This document shows, in pieces, positions 34,712 through 47,189 of a stretch of DNA of 64,000 bases. How positions within the stretch are numbered: the stretch's first letter is position 1; the number at the start of each line of letters is the position of its first letter. The stretch is from the NCBI GenBank assembly GCA_021186555.1, contig JAJKFL010000013.1:41975144-42039143 (forward strand), in the 5' to 3' direction. The position numbers and the translations under genes were made by a program. Under the pieces are notes generated by a model. That model saw nothing but the letters and a program-made list of their open reading frames with translations, was not told the origin of the DNA and searched no databases. This DNA is from Reticulitermes speratus (Eukaryota > Arthropoda > Insecta > Blattodea > Rhinotermitidae).

Positions 34712-35948
34712 TGGGTGAGTCAAGAAAGTATCCACAATGTATGTTTGAAAATTAATCCAACAGCAACAGAAAATGTGTACAATAATCATTTTTCCACGTA
34801 GTCCCCCTGCTCTTCAATATACTTAGTCCAATGGTAAACAAGCCCCTGTATGCCCTGAGAAAAAAAAATGATTTTGGCTGACTGGTAAGCTTCACATGAG
34901 CTGATTCCTTTACTTCTTTCTCAGTGGCAAATTGATGGCCTATTTAAAGCATCTCTCAGTGAGCTCAGGTGGTGAGAGTCAAAAGGGGCTTCATCAGGGC
35001 TATATGAAGGGTGTTCCAGTACCTCAAAGTGCAGTTCCCAGAGGGTTTCAACAGTGTGGACAACAGCGTGTGTAAGGCATTGTTATGCAAAAATAAGGCA
35101 TCTTTTGCCAGTAGTCCTCAGCATTTGCTTCAAACTGCTGGCCTCAGTTTGTCACACATCTCACAACAATAAGCACTATTTACTGTTGTGCTCCTGTCTT
35201 GATAATGTTCTGCTGTTGGCCCTTGTGAACTCCAGAAAGACAGTCAGCATCACTTTGAGTGCTGTTGGTTGCATTTGAACTTTCTTTTGACTGGTGACTG
35301 CAGCTGTTTCCATTCCATACTCTGGTGTTTAATCTCTGGATTGTGGTAATGGATCCATGTTTTGTCCGCACTCAAAAAATCATAACCTACATTTTCATAG
35401 CAATTCAAAAGGTGCTGGTAGATACCCAAGCACTGAACTTGTGCTCTTCTGTAACTTGCTTGGGAACCGTCGTGCACAGTCCTTATAAAAAAGCCTGGTC
35501 TGTTCCGATGATTTCACACATGGATATATGATTGATTTACAGGTGATCTGCCAAATCATGAATAATCCTTCTGTTATTCAGAATTACAGCACAGACTTTG
35601 TAGTGGATGTGTATGGTCACCCCTGTCACTTATTTGTGCTACAGTTTTTGAACTTGTCAATCCAGTCATACACATTTTGCTACAGTGAAGCACTGTTCCC
35701 ATATTGTACTGGAAGTTTCTGATGCATTTCTGTCCCTGGTACACCTTCAGCCCACAAAAATTCATCACTGCACACTGCTCTTCTTTGGCACATAGTGGCA
35801 ATATTAACACCACTACAATATAACACACAACAGTTCAATGTTGAAACCACAACATGGTGATTAAGTTTGTCTACACTTGGACGCAATTAGCAGCACTGCC
35901 AACAAAACAAATATGTAAATTAAACACTGCAGATACTTTGACTTACAT
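34712..35948 (-). pseudogene. Mariner fossil with terminal repeats
   Basis: On the minus strand the pieces are, in order: FLWAEGVPGTEMHQKLPVQY (about 35770-35710), YDFLSADKTWIHYHNPEIKH (about 35390-35330), EHPSYSPDEAPFDSHHL (near 35020-34970) and WTKYIEEQGDYVEK ending at the stop 34786-34788. These are the N-terminal helix-turn-helix, the first catalytic block, the SPDLAP block and the C-terminus. Ends at about 34713-34737 (GGTGAGTCAAGAAAGTATCC) and 35926-35947 are imperfect inverted repeats. A full-length but ancient copy, a different lineage from 29820-30960. Confidence 0.8.
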
Positions 35949-37422
35949 TTTTACTTGAACTGCACTGACTGGCCTTTGTAACAGACACCAAGTGTGTTTT
36001 CTGTGAGACAGGAACCACATTTTTATATATAATTTAGACAAATATCAGTCTTCAAAGCATCAAGGCCCATAAACATACACACAACTGCCAGTGACCTTCT
36101 AGTAACTTAATAAGGCATGATCCTTGTACAAGTGATTCCTTCATGTTACAGTAACAAAAAATGTTTACAATGTTTGCCTTTTCATAAATACCTTTAACAG
36201 AATGTCAGTTTCAGCCACAAATTTAAAAACACTAGAACAGCGTGTGACATATTCCTGGTCACTGAAACTTGTGCCTTATATACCCACTTCCTTCAAAGCC
36301 TAATGTACAGTACTCTACCAATGATTTTCCTACACCACAACAGAAATGCTGTTATATTTGTGACACAGGTAGCATGTGTTTCTTCCTCAGACTGAAACTC
36401 ACCTAGTTTCCTACCCAGTAACTACTTGTGGCTCTTTCCTGAAGTGCCAATTGTACAGAGCAGTCACCAAATCTAGTATCAAAGTTAGGAATGTGTGGAA
36501 TATTCACGTCACTCCTGTCCAGGATGCTAAACCTTTAAAACCAAAACTTGGATGTCTGTTTAGATTAATAAAGGAGGCCATGATTAGTATGTAAGAACAC
36601 CACATACTAAAATTTTAAAATGTGTCACCTTGAGTCGATCCTCTTCCTCAACTGCACTGCTGTTCTTCCACAGACTCTTCCTCTTACCTTTAAGTTTGTC
36701 GGCAAATTTCATTTCCCATCACACCTGTAGTGACAGGGACCTCTTCATGTTGCAGTACTATTATACAGCAGTCCTACTATTTATTAAAAGAACTGTTGGA
36801 AGTTTAACTACAGACTTATCAGCAGCAAAACTCACCTGTCTTCATATTTACAGTATTCCTCTCCTGTTACAGCCATCAGACCTGGACTCAAATTGTCACT
36901 CCTCCAACAGTTTTACAATGTTAAAAATCAGCAAATAAAAGAGTAACAGAGACCTTATGTTTGATAATGCAAATGAATGACCACATTAGGATATGTGAAC
37001 ACAGTGTAACAGTTCTGGTACATTCACTCCCTATGTTTAACCACATCAAACACTGTAAGACTTAAAGAAAGTACACTGGATGTAAGATGTATTCATTCTT
37101 CTCTACAACTTCTGTTTCAGACACTTCATGCTCTGAAACACATACAGGTTTCCAGCTAAGTGTCCGTTACTGACCCAGTTTAACAAAACCTAAAAATTTC
37201 AGTAAAAACCGTCAATACTGAATTTCATGAAAATCTGTTCAGCAGCTTTCACATCATTTCATGCAGACATACAAAGATGCAAGGTCAAGCTAACAGGCTG
37301 GTTTTGTAACTTGTCCTTCTGAATGTGACAAAAAGATTTGATTTTTCCTGACAATGTCTCAACATGTGGCAGGGCATGAGGATTCAGGATGGGTAAGGAA
37401 GCATTTTGGACAACAGGCCACC
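35949..37422. other. No recognised gene
   Basis: CA-rich and CpG-poor. No domain seen. Confidence 0.45.
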
Positions 37423-37680
37423 AGGATAGCTCAGTTAGCATAGTGACTAAACTACAAACGTGACAACTAGAACTCATGGTTCAAATCCTGGCAGAAGCAG
37501 GTTTTCCTTTTCTCCAAAATGTTCAGACCAACTCTGGGGCCTACCCAGCCTCACACTGCATGGATACTGGGGATCTTTTCTGCACAGGTAAAGTGGCTGT
37601 GGCACGAAGTTGACTACTCCATCTAATGCTAAGATGAAAATTGTGTGGAGCTATACCTCCACTTCCCCATACGCCTTCAT
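37423..37680 (+). mobile_element. Decayed tRNA-derived SINE
   Basis: An A-box-like AGCTCAGTTAGCATAGTG and a B-box GGTTCAAATCCTGG (about 37479-37492) are followed by a body collinear with the young SINE at 4334-4629. Shared blocks are CTGGGG--ACCCAGCCTC, GGTAAAGTGGC and GGAGC-T-ACCTCC. CpGs of the young copy are TG or CA here. No target duplication remains visible. Confidence 0.65.
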
Positions 37681-37929
37681 GGCATGCACATAGACAACTT
37701 TACTTTGAAATTTACAGGTAGTAAAAATGTAGTTCCAACTCTTACATTTAACAGTTACAAATAAAATGTAACTTAGTTTCCTATTATTTTGGCATATTAT
37801 TATTATTAAATTAAACTATGACTCTTTATTTAATTTAAGGTGAATAATATTTATGTAAATTTCTTCTGCAATTTTCAATCAAGTGTAATGTTATTTGTCA
37901 TAACCTACAGTAATGACAAAATGTACAAG
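37681..37929. other. No recognised gene
   Basis: AT-rich spacer. Confidence 0.45.
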
Positions 37930-38800
37930 GCAGAACACTTAAGTCTCAGAATGCCCCATAAACGTTGCATTCAAGTATTTATATAACAACAGTTCCTGTA
38001 ATCTTCCAAGCATTTTCCACAGTTCAAAAACACTTGCAGAACCCCTTGTCTGACACTGCTCCAGACGCTCAACATGAACAATGTCCTTGTGGTCAAAAAG
38101 ACAAATCAGAATTGTCTTCACTGGGGCTCGTGACATGCGTGGCTTCCTGATCTTGGCGATGCTGATGTAGTCACTGCTGGTTTCATGGATCATATTTAAA
38201 ACAATGATTCACCACCCATGAAAGCTCTACACAAAATGTTGTTTCTTTTGGCCAAACAATGAAAGACAAGAACTAATATCAAGCTCCCACTGTTTCTGAT
38301 AATCAGACAAAATATGTGGCACCATCTCTGCTGAAACCTGCATTCCAAAATTTTCAGCCAAAGTCTTCCCCACAGTTTCTCAGTCATATTTAGTTACTCT
38401 GTGGTCATTTGTACAATTAATCGTCTGTCACCACAAACCAGCTTCCACACTCTTTCCACATTCTCAGACATCCAGTTCTTTTTTTATCCTTTATGTCTTT
38501 CCCACTCACTTTAAGCCTTTTATACCACTCAAAAACACAACTTTTCACATCATGATAAGCCTCTGTTGACACTAGCAGGTCCACTCACACTTTTGTCTAA
38601 ACTTGCCCAAAACATGATGTTAATATATTGCTCCTATCATGTATCACACACGCTAGTATAAACACTATCACTGCCTTACTAATGCTTATTCACTTCACCA
38701 ACTGACAAGATGCAACCAGACACATCACAGCACATCACTGCCTAGTTACTGTTCACTTGCTACACCAAGTGACATCTGTGTGGGCAATCTGGGAAGTTGT
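37930..38800 (-). pseudogene. Mariner transposase fossil (SETMAR-like lineage)
   Basis: The minus strand reads LTENFGMQVSAE-type pieces (near 38390-38300), then KIRKPRMSRAPVKTILICLF and DHKDIVHVE (38150-38080). These correspond to the helix-turn-helix end and the block after the first catalytic Asp of SETMAR/GVQW-type mariners. The catalytic boxes themselves are not readable. CpG-poor and old. Confidence 0.6.
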
Positions 38801-40361
38801 CACACCATGTAAATAAATACATTCACTGCTACTCTAATTGACTTCTAGGCTGTTATATAAATTTCCATCTATTTCCATTGAGGCTGTCTGAAATAATAGC
38901 GTAATTAAGTTTTTATTTTTCGTAAATTTTTTGTTTTGGTTATTTCCTGAATCCTCTGTCATGTGTTCAAGTCTACAATCCTGCAATGTTAACAGCCTCA
39001 CTCACAACAGCTACAATGGGTGCACAATGGGGGGCAGGGGGACTATTAAAAAAATATGAAACTAAAATCACGTGCTGAAGAGACGTCAGGAAAAGCAATC
39101 ACAGTGAGATGATACTATTGGCAGTTTATGCCACAAAGCTTCAAACAGAACACAGGAAAAATTCAAACACAATTCCGGAATATGGGAAAAATATCGAGAA
39201 GTATTTCAATCAATATAATCAATTTTGCAAATAACGAAATACAAGAAATGAACCCGATTAAATGAAGAACTAAAACTTTTGTTCAAAACAGCCACATACA
39301 AAAATGCTGCTGTCAGAGGCACACTGCCAGACAATTGGCTGGGACGTTGGAAGGTGGAGATAATTTCATATATTCCAGTGCTTCTGTCACCAACTGACTT
39401 TCAGAAGAAAGCAGACTGTCAATCCTGCAGCAGTAAAGCAGTGAAAAGAATGAAAATTGCTGAAAACAGTTGGAAATGACTCCAATGACATTTAAAATGC
39501 AGATAAAACCAGAGTGTTTTTGTATGCTTCTTTCCAATGAGATACATGACCGTCAAACCTGATCCCTTCTACGTTCGTAAAAATTCCATGAAAATGATCA
39601 ACTATATTCTTGCATGTAGTGCTTATAGGACAAACATCCACCACTGTGTAACTTGAAAATACTCAGTTTCTGACTGCAGAGAGTATGTACCCACATTAAG
39701 ATACCAAAACTTTTCTGTTTGCATGCAAATGTACAGTTAATCCTCACGACAAAAGCTACCTCAGAAATTTGAAGGCCTGTCTTTGCAACTAGCTAAACCC
39801 TGAAATAAAGAAAATATTTAACACTTTAAAGTACAGTGGTAACTACAAACACCACTGCTTTAACATTTAAAAAAACTGCATTTTGCTCACACAGTGTATA
39901 TATATATATATATTGTGTTTAATATGATCTCAGAACAAAAAGAAATTACATCCCTAAACATTAATGAAGTGATCTTTATTCAGCTTTCAATGATAATCAC
40001 AATGGCATACACTATGGAAACAGTCATGAATGAAATTTTGGCCTGTCCAGAAATTGAGACTAACTCTAATTGAGAATGTATAACAAGACAGGAAATGTAT
40101 GTGTAACGCAACACTGTGGCACAATCATGTAACCACTGCTGCCGTGGAAAAGCAATAAGTATTAAATATTATGAGTGTGTGTATTCCTACCTTTTTTTTA
40201 CCCTGGCATCTTTCAGTGCCGTATCATATCGTCATCTGTGGCCTGTCTGGCTCCACCATATTTTTCCATGTTACCTCATAACAGCACGATTTTCGGAAAA
40301 AATGTATTGAACATAAAATGTGTTGTATAAGGCAATTCATTCCCGTGTGTTCTCAATAGAG
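38801..40361. other. No recognised gene; (TA)n run
   Basis: A (TA)n run lies at about 39896-39914. No domain recognised on either strand. Confidence 0.45.
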
Positions 40362-40420
40362 TCATCAATGGTACAGTACTTTCAGTTCAGTTTAGACTGA
40401 AAGTACTATACCTTTAATGA
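40362..40420. other. Compact 59-nt hairpin
   Basis: The arms 40362-40386 and 40396-40420 pair over 25 positions with about 4 mismatches (core 17 positions, 1 mismatch, GTACTTTCAGT), with a 9-base loop. The size and shape are those of a short pre-miRNA, but a small palindromic repeat is equally possible. Confidence 0.45.
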
Positions 40421-41734
40421 AATGTATGTTTTGATTCTCTCTAACAAATTTTGTCTGACACATTTCTCAATCTAAGAAGAATTCAGTGAGATACTATCAT
40501 AAACGTACGTAGGTCTTCATGTAACAAGTATGTGTTATTTTTGTACATTTTACTGAAAGACGAATTTCTTGAGAAATTTTCGAAAAATCCTCAAATATAA
40601 AATTTCATGAAAATCTAACCAGTGGGGGCTACAGTGTTGCATGTGGACAGATAGACAGACAGACAAGACGATGCTAACAGGCGCTGCTAGCAATTTTGTA
40701 AACACACTTAAAAATGAAGTTTATTAACACAATACTTCAGTAATTTTAAGCACTTATTGTGTATGTGCAAGTGTGTCTGTTTCTGCACTTATTAGCTTTG
40801 TCGTGTGATGCACAGAACTACTCAAAAACCAATGAATAAGATTTTTATGAAAACTGAACTGCAGTTCTACTAACATCTGAAAACACATCACAAATGTTTT
40901 GGTTATCAAAGAACAATAATGGCCACATTACATGCAACATCACCATGCATATCTACACACAGAAGTGTAACTCACTAAGGATTTATCAGAGTGAAAGTGT
41001 TACAAACATATGCTATACAGAAAAATGAATCACACCTTTTGTCCAATACACTTGTTCTGTGAGTCTTACAGTTTTTGACATAATTACCCTTTAAAAAACC
41101 TGACTTATTTTAATTTTTAGCACACTATTCATTAAAAACATGATCATTTTTTGGACAAAAAAAAAGATAAAATTACGAAATTCATGGAATTTTGTGTAAA
41201 ATAAAATAGAGATTATGCAGCAGGTCTGAAAAATGCAGTAAATTTCCTTGTTGCCTAAATATACAAAATGAATTTCTATGGGTGTTTTCTTTTTATGTAT
41301 TTTTGCATAAGTGAATGTAGGTTGGTTATAGGTTAAACACAAGGCGTGATGAACATGCAACCTTGTACGTTTGAGGCTTACTATAATGCATACACAAATT
41401 TGTCAACAATATTTTGATCAAAATGTTTAAGGGTGCCAATTTAAAATAATTACAGAATGTTACAATACTGGTTTGTTTTCACTAGTAATGGCAGCACATT
41501 AATCCATTATCAACCAGCAATAACCAAGAGGTTTTGAAGTTAGTGCTGCAGCTCTACTGGTATTTAGCCTTGTCATCAGCAGATGGCAGCTGTATGTTCT
41601 GTAACTGCCAAAATACATAACGAACAGCAAGCATCAGCCTTCTGTATACAAGTATTCAATGTAAGCTGAAGATCAAACATTCACAGACACAAAGTTGGAT
41701 GACAGATGGGGCATGTGGGAGCAATTACTCGACA
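40421..41734. other. No recognised gene
   Basis: No domain recognised. Confidence 0.45.
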
Positions 41735-42558
41735 TATGAGGTGCGAGCCAAAAGATTCTGGACTGGGGCAGAACATTTTTACGCCTACCTTAGTTAGAAG
41801 TCGATACCGTCCCCTTTGGAGTTTATACACCAGGCTCAGCACCTCTGCCATTTCTCTAACCGTCCCTGGAACTCATGTTTCATGATGCCGTCCAGCACTA
41901 CCTGTGATGGAGCTTGAATCTCTGTGATATCCTCGTAGAATCATCCCCTTCGACCTTTCATCTTATGAGACCATATGCAGGTCTCTAAACTGTACTAGCA
42001 AATGGTTAAGCATGCCATATGCTTCTCTCTGTGTGTTTACATAGTAGCAATTTAAATGTCCATGCTAAACCTGAAACATTCAGACTGTCAAGAGATACCA
42101 ACTGGCATTTCAATCCATCTCCTAAAGATTGACTGGATTTTCATCTTTGGAAACAGGATACCTTACAAATGAACTTTCTGTCCTTCAGGCCTTATCTTCC
42201 ATGTCCTTGCATACAGAAAGCCAGTTTTGTTTCTGTTCATCATTTAGCAGACAGTGCACAAATTTTGCCACTGTATGTACTGCATGATAGGCCCAGAATG
42301 GTACAAACATCGTTCATTGCACGTCATCTGTCCTCATGGATCACTTGAGGCAATTTTTCCACTGGCTTCACAATGGCCAACCTGAACCTTCAAAATACTT
42401 AATCAAAGTTTGGCCATTTTTGAAACATGAATACTATTTGCAGGTATGTGTTCTACTTGTGGCATCATCATGAAATGCTATTTAAAGCATTCTGTCTCAG
42501 AATCTGGTTTTTCAAGGTTAAAACAGTCAGTCCAGAAACTTTTGACTCACGTCCCATA
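41735..42558 (-). mobile_element. Mariner-type element with 29-bp ends and TA duplication
   Basis: The terminal repeats at 41737-41765 and 42528-42556 share GAG-CAAAAG-TTCTGGACTG with about 4 mismatches. TA flanks at 41735-41736 and 42557-42558. It is 820 bp. On the minus strand LLNDEQKQNWLSVCKDME is readable (near 42240-42190), the linker between DNA-binding and catalytic domains in SETMAR/GVQW-like mariners. The rest is scrambled, and it is shorter than a normal 1.3-kb mariner. It is sister to the nested copy at 18247-19093. Confidence 0.8.
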
Positions 42559-45365
42559 ATAAAAACATTTTATGAGCAATGTTGACTTTAACAAAAGAAA
42601 ACAGGTAAATTTCAATTAAGAAATCCCTTCTATTGCATTTAACTTTACTGAGGTTTGGATATGGATATTTTTTTTACTTTCTGTGGATAACTTAAAAATA
42701 ATACTGCATCCAGTTCTGACTGACTAGCAGAGACATACAACTGCCAAACTGAGAATAAAGACACTCAAGCAATATTCACAAAACATATTTCTCTTATTAG
42801 CATTTATACACGATCTCTGTTACCAACTGCAAACATACACACACTGAAATTTGCTACTTTGTTGGGCAGTTGTGTTCAAACAAAAGCCCATGTTATTCTC
42901 CAACCCCTAGTGTTTTGTGAGAGAGCAAGAGACAGTAAACAATATGAAGAGATACATAAGTTGGATACAACAGAAATATGTATAAATTAAAATAAAAAAC
43001 TCCACAAATGCTTTCCGTCTAGTTATTTCTTATAAACAAGAATAATAAATAAAAAATCATTCTTGTTTATTGTAAACAAGGTGATATTTATTCATAAATA
43101 AATATTTCAAAATATCCACTCAACACAGGGAAGTATGGAACTTGTTGTAATGTCTTGTGCTCCTTTTATTCCCCATGCTGTTGCTACTATCAGTTTCACT
43201 TGCACAAGTTCTAGGTGACAATGCATATCAAACACAACATGCAGTATGGTGACGGTAGTGACTAAAGAGTGATTCAGTTCCTACAGATTAATTACTACAT
43301 AATTACATTTACATACGCCACTAACATTCAACAATACTCATGCTCCCACAACTAGCAGTAACATTACTAACATGTGTATAGCCCTGTCAGGTACTGATGA
43401 AGGAAAGTATAACTGTTTCCTCTACCTCTCCAACACCATGGGGTAAAGAATACATAGTTCCATTTGCACCTTCTGTTCAGTATCCCTTGCCTAAAACGCA
43501 TTCCTATGTGTCAGGATGTCCTGACAGGCAGATCATACTCTGAACACTGTTGTATCTCACCAAGAATCAAACAGGGTGTATGAATCCTACACTGCCAAGT
43601 GTACAAAATTTCTACCTTATTTGCTATATCTGACAAGCTTTTAACACCTTCTGGCATTTTATCTAAACCACATAGTCAACTGTTAACTACTAAGGAGTAT
43701 ATATGAATGTATCAGATAATTACCCACATAACTAGCACAGCTGACTAGAGAAAGGCACTACTGACTTCTTATTCAATAGCAGAATGTAACTATAAAATAA
43801 ATCAGATTTTTATTTTGTTTATCACTTGAATTATAAGAATGAAAATATTCAAATAGCAACAACTGTATGGAAGTACTCAAATATCAGTAACTGAATGGAA
43901 GTACTTAAAGGACAGTAAACAATAAACCTACCTGATTGATGGCAACCAGACAGTTACCACGTAGCTCAACCCTTTTAAGCAGTGGTTAACTGTATGTACC
44001 ACCTGCTTTAACAGTCATATCATTCTTACAATAAACAGCAATCACTTCCCCAAACAGCATCATTTGTTTGGCCTTTATAATGAAAAATGTATGTTCTATG
44101 GAAGGAAAGGGCCCAGTTATTAAATATTATTTACATTAATTTAAGGATTCAAAGGATTAACTACCCCCCTTTTCCTCAACTTGTACAGCCGGATAAGTAC
44201 AACCAGACAGCATCACATTACTTTCCCAGGATCAGTCCAGGCCCTGGCTATTTTATGCACAAAGAAACCTGTGCATTTAAAGAATAATATTCAGGTTCAA
44301 GTGTGATATTTGGATATTTTCAGATAAGTAACTCAGCAGTCAATTTTGTAAGTTTCATATTTGTATGCTTCATACTTAGTGAATATAAAAACACTGAGTG
44401 GCAAAATAAAACCATACTGAAACATTACAAAGGTGAGTGCAGGTAATTATAAAGTTCAGAGGTACTGATATTCTTTCCAGGGTGCACAAATCCCAGGTGA
44501 CTAAATTTTGTACAACAGCACCTAATATTTTTGGGTCTTCAGAATGGAACTTGCTTCATGCCACCCTTTCGGTGCCTAAAATTTTCAGGTAGTGCCTATA
44601 TCTTTGGAAGATTTGTGGGCCCTTGTTCTTTTCTTTCAGTTCAGTTGCAATTTGCAGGGTGGCATAATTTTTGCCCTGTAACATAATGTATTATTCTGAA
44701 TCAAAAGAGGTGAGAAGGTTTAGGATGTCCACAATAAATATTAAAAAATATTTTATATAAAACCAGATAAAATAAAAAGGGAGGACACTTGAAAAATATG
44801 CAATTTTCCCCCTGAGATTACAGAATAAGAACATTAAACACAAGACTAGGGATGCCCCAAGTATTGTCACAAAGACTAAAGACAGCTGTAAACCTGAAAT
44901 TCTGCAACAAATGATGATGATAAATTCAAGATGACACTTTGAATTTCAGCTTCTAAACATAGTAACTGGCAAATGGCACAACACACACCTCTTATAGTGA
45001 ATCCTTGTTGTTAACAACCAGTATGCCAGGTCAACTTCCAGGGGTCTCTTTCCTCATTGGTTCTGGCAATATCCTATGGCACCTGGAACAACAGCTCACC
45101 AGTACCACTTCATGACTGTCAACAGATGAATACAATCACGATATATAAAGCACACATATCTGTCATTAATCTGCTTACTGCCATTCACCAAACACAACAC
45201 AATGCTCATCAAAAGAAAAACTTTCTTGAAATTTCCAAACACACACCATAATTATCATCTGCCATGGTATATGCCTTTATTCTACATAACTCTATCCTCA
45301 TGAGCAGGGAAGTACAGGAATGACCTGGATTCTCCTCGTCAGTATGAAATTATTGTTGTCCATCA
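42559..45365. other. No recognised gene
   Basis: CpG-poor. Minor structures only: an inverted pair ATAAACAAGAAT / ATTCTTGTTTAT at 43032-43070, and a two-copy imperfect repeat around GAATGGAAGTACT at 43868-43920. Confidence 0.45.
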
Positions 45366-47060
45366 TCACATGAAACTAGGAAAACACCTGACATGTATTT
45401 CCAATATTTTGACCAGTAGGCTGGCTGATTTGTTAATGAATAATACAATACTGTTGAGCTTTCTAGCAGTATTTGTTAAAAGAAAAGGAGATTCAGACAA
45501 TATCTTCATAATCAAACCAACAATAGATAGATATTTAAGACAGAAAAGAGGCTGTATGCACCTGTTTTTTGTAGATTTAGAAAATGCATCTAATTCCACA
45601 GATAGAATGCCCTGTGGTACAAAATGCAAAAGAAGGGGATCAGTGAGAAAGTGGTTGAACGTATAAAAAGACTGCAGGATGAAATACATTTCTGTGTACA
45701 GTGGAGCTATGAGGAAGTGACTGAAACAGTGAAACATGAGACTGGTGTATGACAAGGACATAGCCTTGGTTGCTATCTTTTTAATATATTTACCAATGGC
45801 ACTAGAGCCTACCATCAGTGAAGAAAATCCACACGTACAAGCAATGGAAAAGCAAATTATATTGGCATTATTGCCTGCTGACAATTTGGCAACTGGATCA
45901 TTTCACCTCAATGGTTTACTAAAAGGGGGGATCAGACAATGAGATCTTGTAATCAGTGGAATGTAAAATGCAACCTTAATAAAATTAAAGTAATGGTATT
46001 CAAAGAAGAAGGAAGGAAAAAAGGAGGAAAACTGAAGGGCAGAGAATGTTGGTACATATACTCTGAAAGACTGGTGGGAGTAAAAGAATTTACTTATTTA
46101 GGGCGAAAGCTAGGAAGCTCAGAAGAATGGAGAGGACAGAAACTATGAAAGTGCAACACATACTGACATTTCTAAGAGAAACTGATGAATATTTAAAGGA
46201 AGTAACCAAAATGAACGTAAAGTATTAGAAAATAAATATGAAATGATCTGTGAGTCAAGACAGAGTTGAAATACACGGGTTTAAGTGGCATGAGATATCA
46301 CTGATGGAACTGCGGGGAGAGATTTTGTAAGAAAGTCCTACAAAGCCCAAGGAGCACAGCAAATGGAGCAGCAGAATGGGAACTTGGTAGAGAAAGTAGG
46401 ATGTGCAAGGTGCTTTGTAGTACAGTGAAATTCTGGTACACGATTTTGTTGATGGAATGAGATGAATTGTTATGATGTTGCTATGAGTGGCAGACAGGAA
46501 ATCTGAAATCAGAAGGTTGGGTAATACAACTAAGAAACGAAATATACAAAGTTGGGCTGGGATACATCTGGTTAGACAGTGAATGTATGGCCTTAAAAGA
46601 CATATGTCAAATAATAAATCCAGGTGTACCAATATTCAAATACAACAATGTAAAGAAAAAGGAGAGAAAAAAGATTTCTAGTCTCATATCAGAAAATGAA
46701 GCAAGTGGGGGAGAAATGTGTCAAGGCCATTGCAATACGAACAAGAGAATTGGGTTAGCATGGTTTTGATCAGGAATTTGGAAATTAAGATGTATAAGGA
46801 CAGACTATGTAATGAAGAACAGAATGAAATACATATATTGCTGAAATGTATTGGACAGAGATGGCAAGAAAAAGTTTTGGAATGATAAATGGCTACACAT
46901 AAATAAAGAAATAGCACAAAAGAAAATAATAAGTTGTACCAAGATTACAGAATTTAAAAATTTAGGAAAATTTATCTACAGATTAAAAGGCAAGTGGGAA
47001 AACCAAGTGGAAAGAAAAAAATAGTGGAAGGTATAGAAGATGTGAAGGAGGAAGTATTAT
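45366..47060 (+). pseudogene. Non-LTR retrotransposon fossil (RT to C-terminus)
   Basis: The plus strand begins inside the RT with ISNILTSRLADLLMNN (about 45398-45440). It continues through GDSDNIFIIKPTIDRYLRQK and LFFVDLENASNSTDR (motif A region, 45490-45610), a GVRQG-like box with stops (near 45740), NGLLKGG and KCNLNKIKVMVFKEEGRKK (45970-46030). It ends with EEQNEIHILLKC (46817-46852), a C-terminal zinc-knuckle-like end. Many stops and frameshifts are present. It is a different clade from the RTE and the 47-kb element. The 172-residue frame on the opposite strand (45366-45884) is its shadow. Confidence 0.7.
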
Positions 47061-47189
47061 AAACAGAAATACTTTTTGTATAGAATAATTTAGATGAGAT
47101 TAGAACCTTTCAAAACAGAATAAATAAGATAAACGTTGGTCATTAGTATGACTCACTCAACATAACTAGTAAATATCATAACAACATAA

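Noticed and set aside
45366..45884. 172-codon open frame on the minus strand
   Set aside because: It is antisense to recognisable RT sequence on the plus strand and has no domain of its own.
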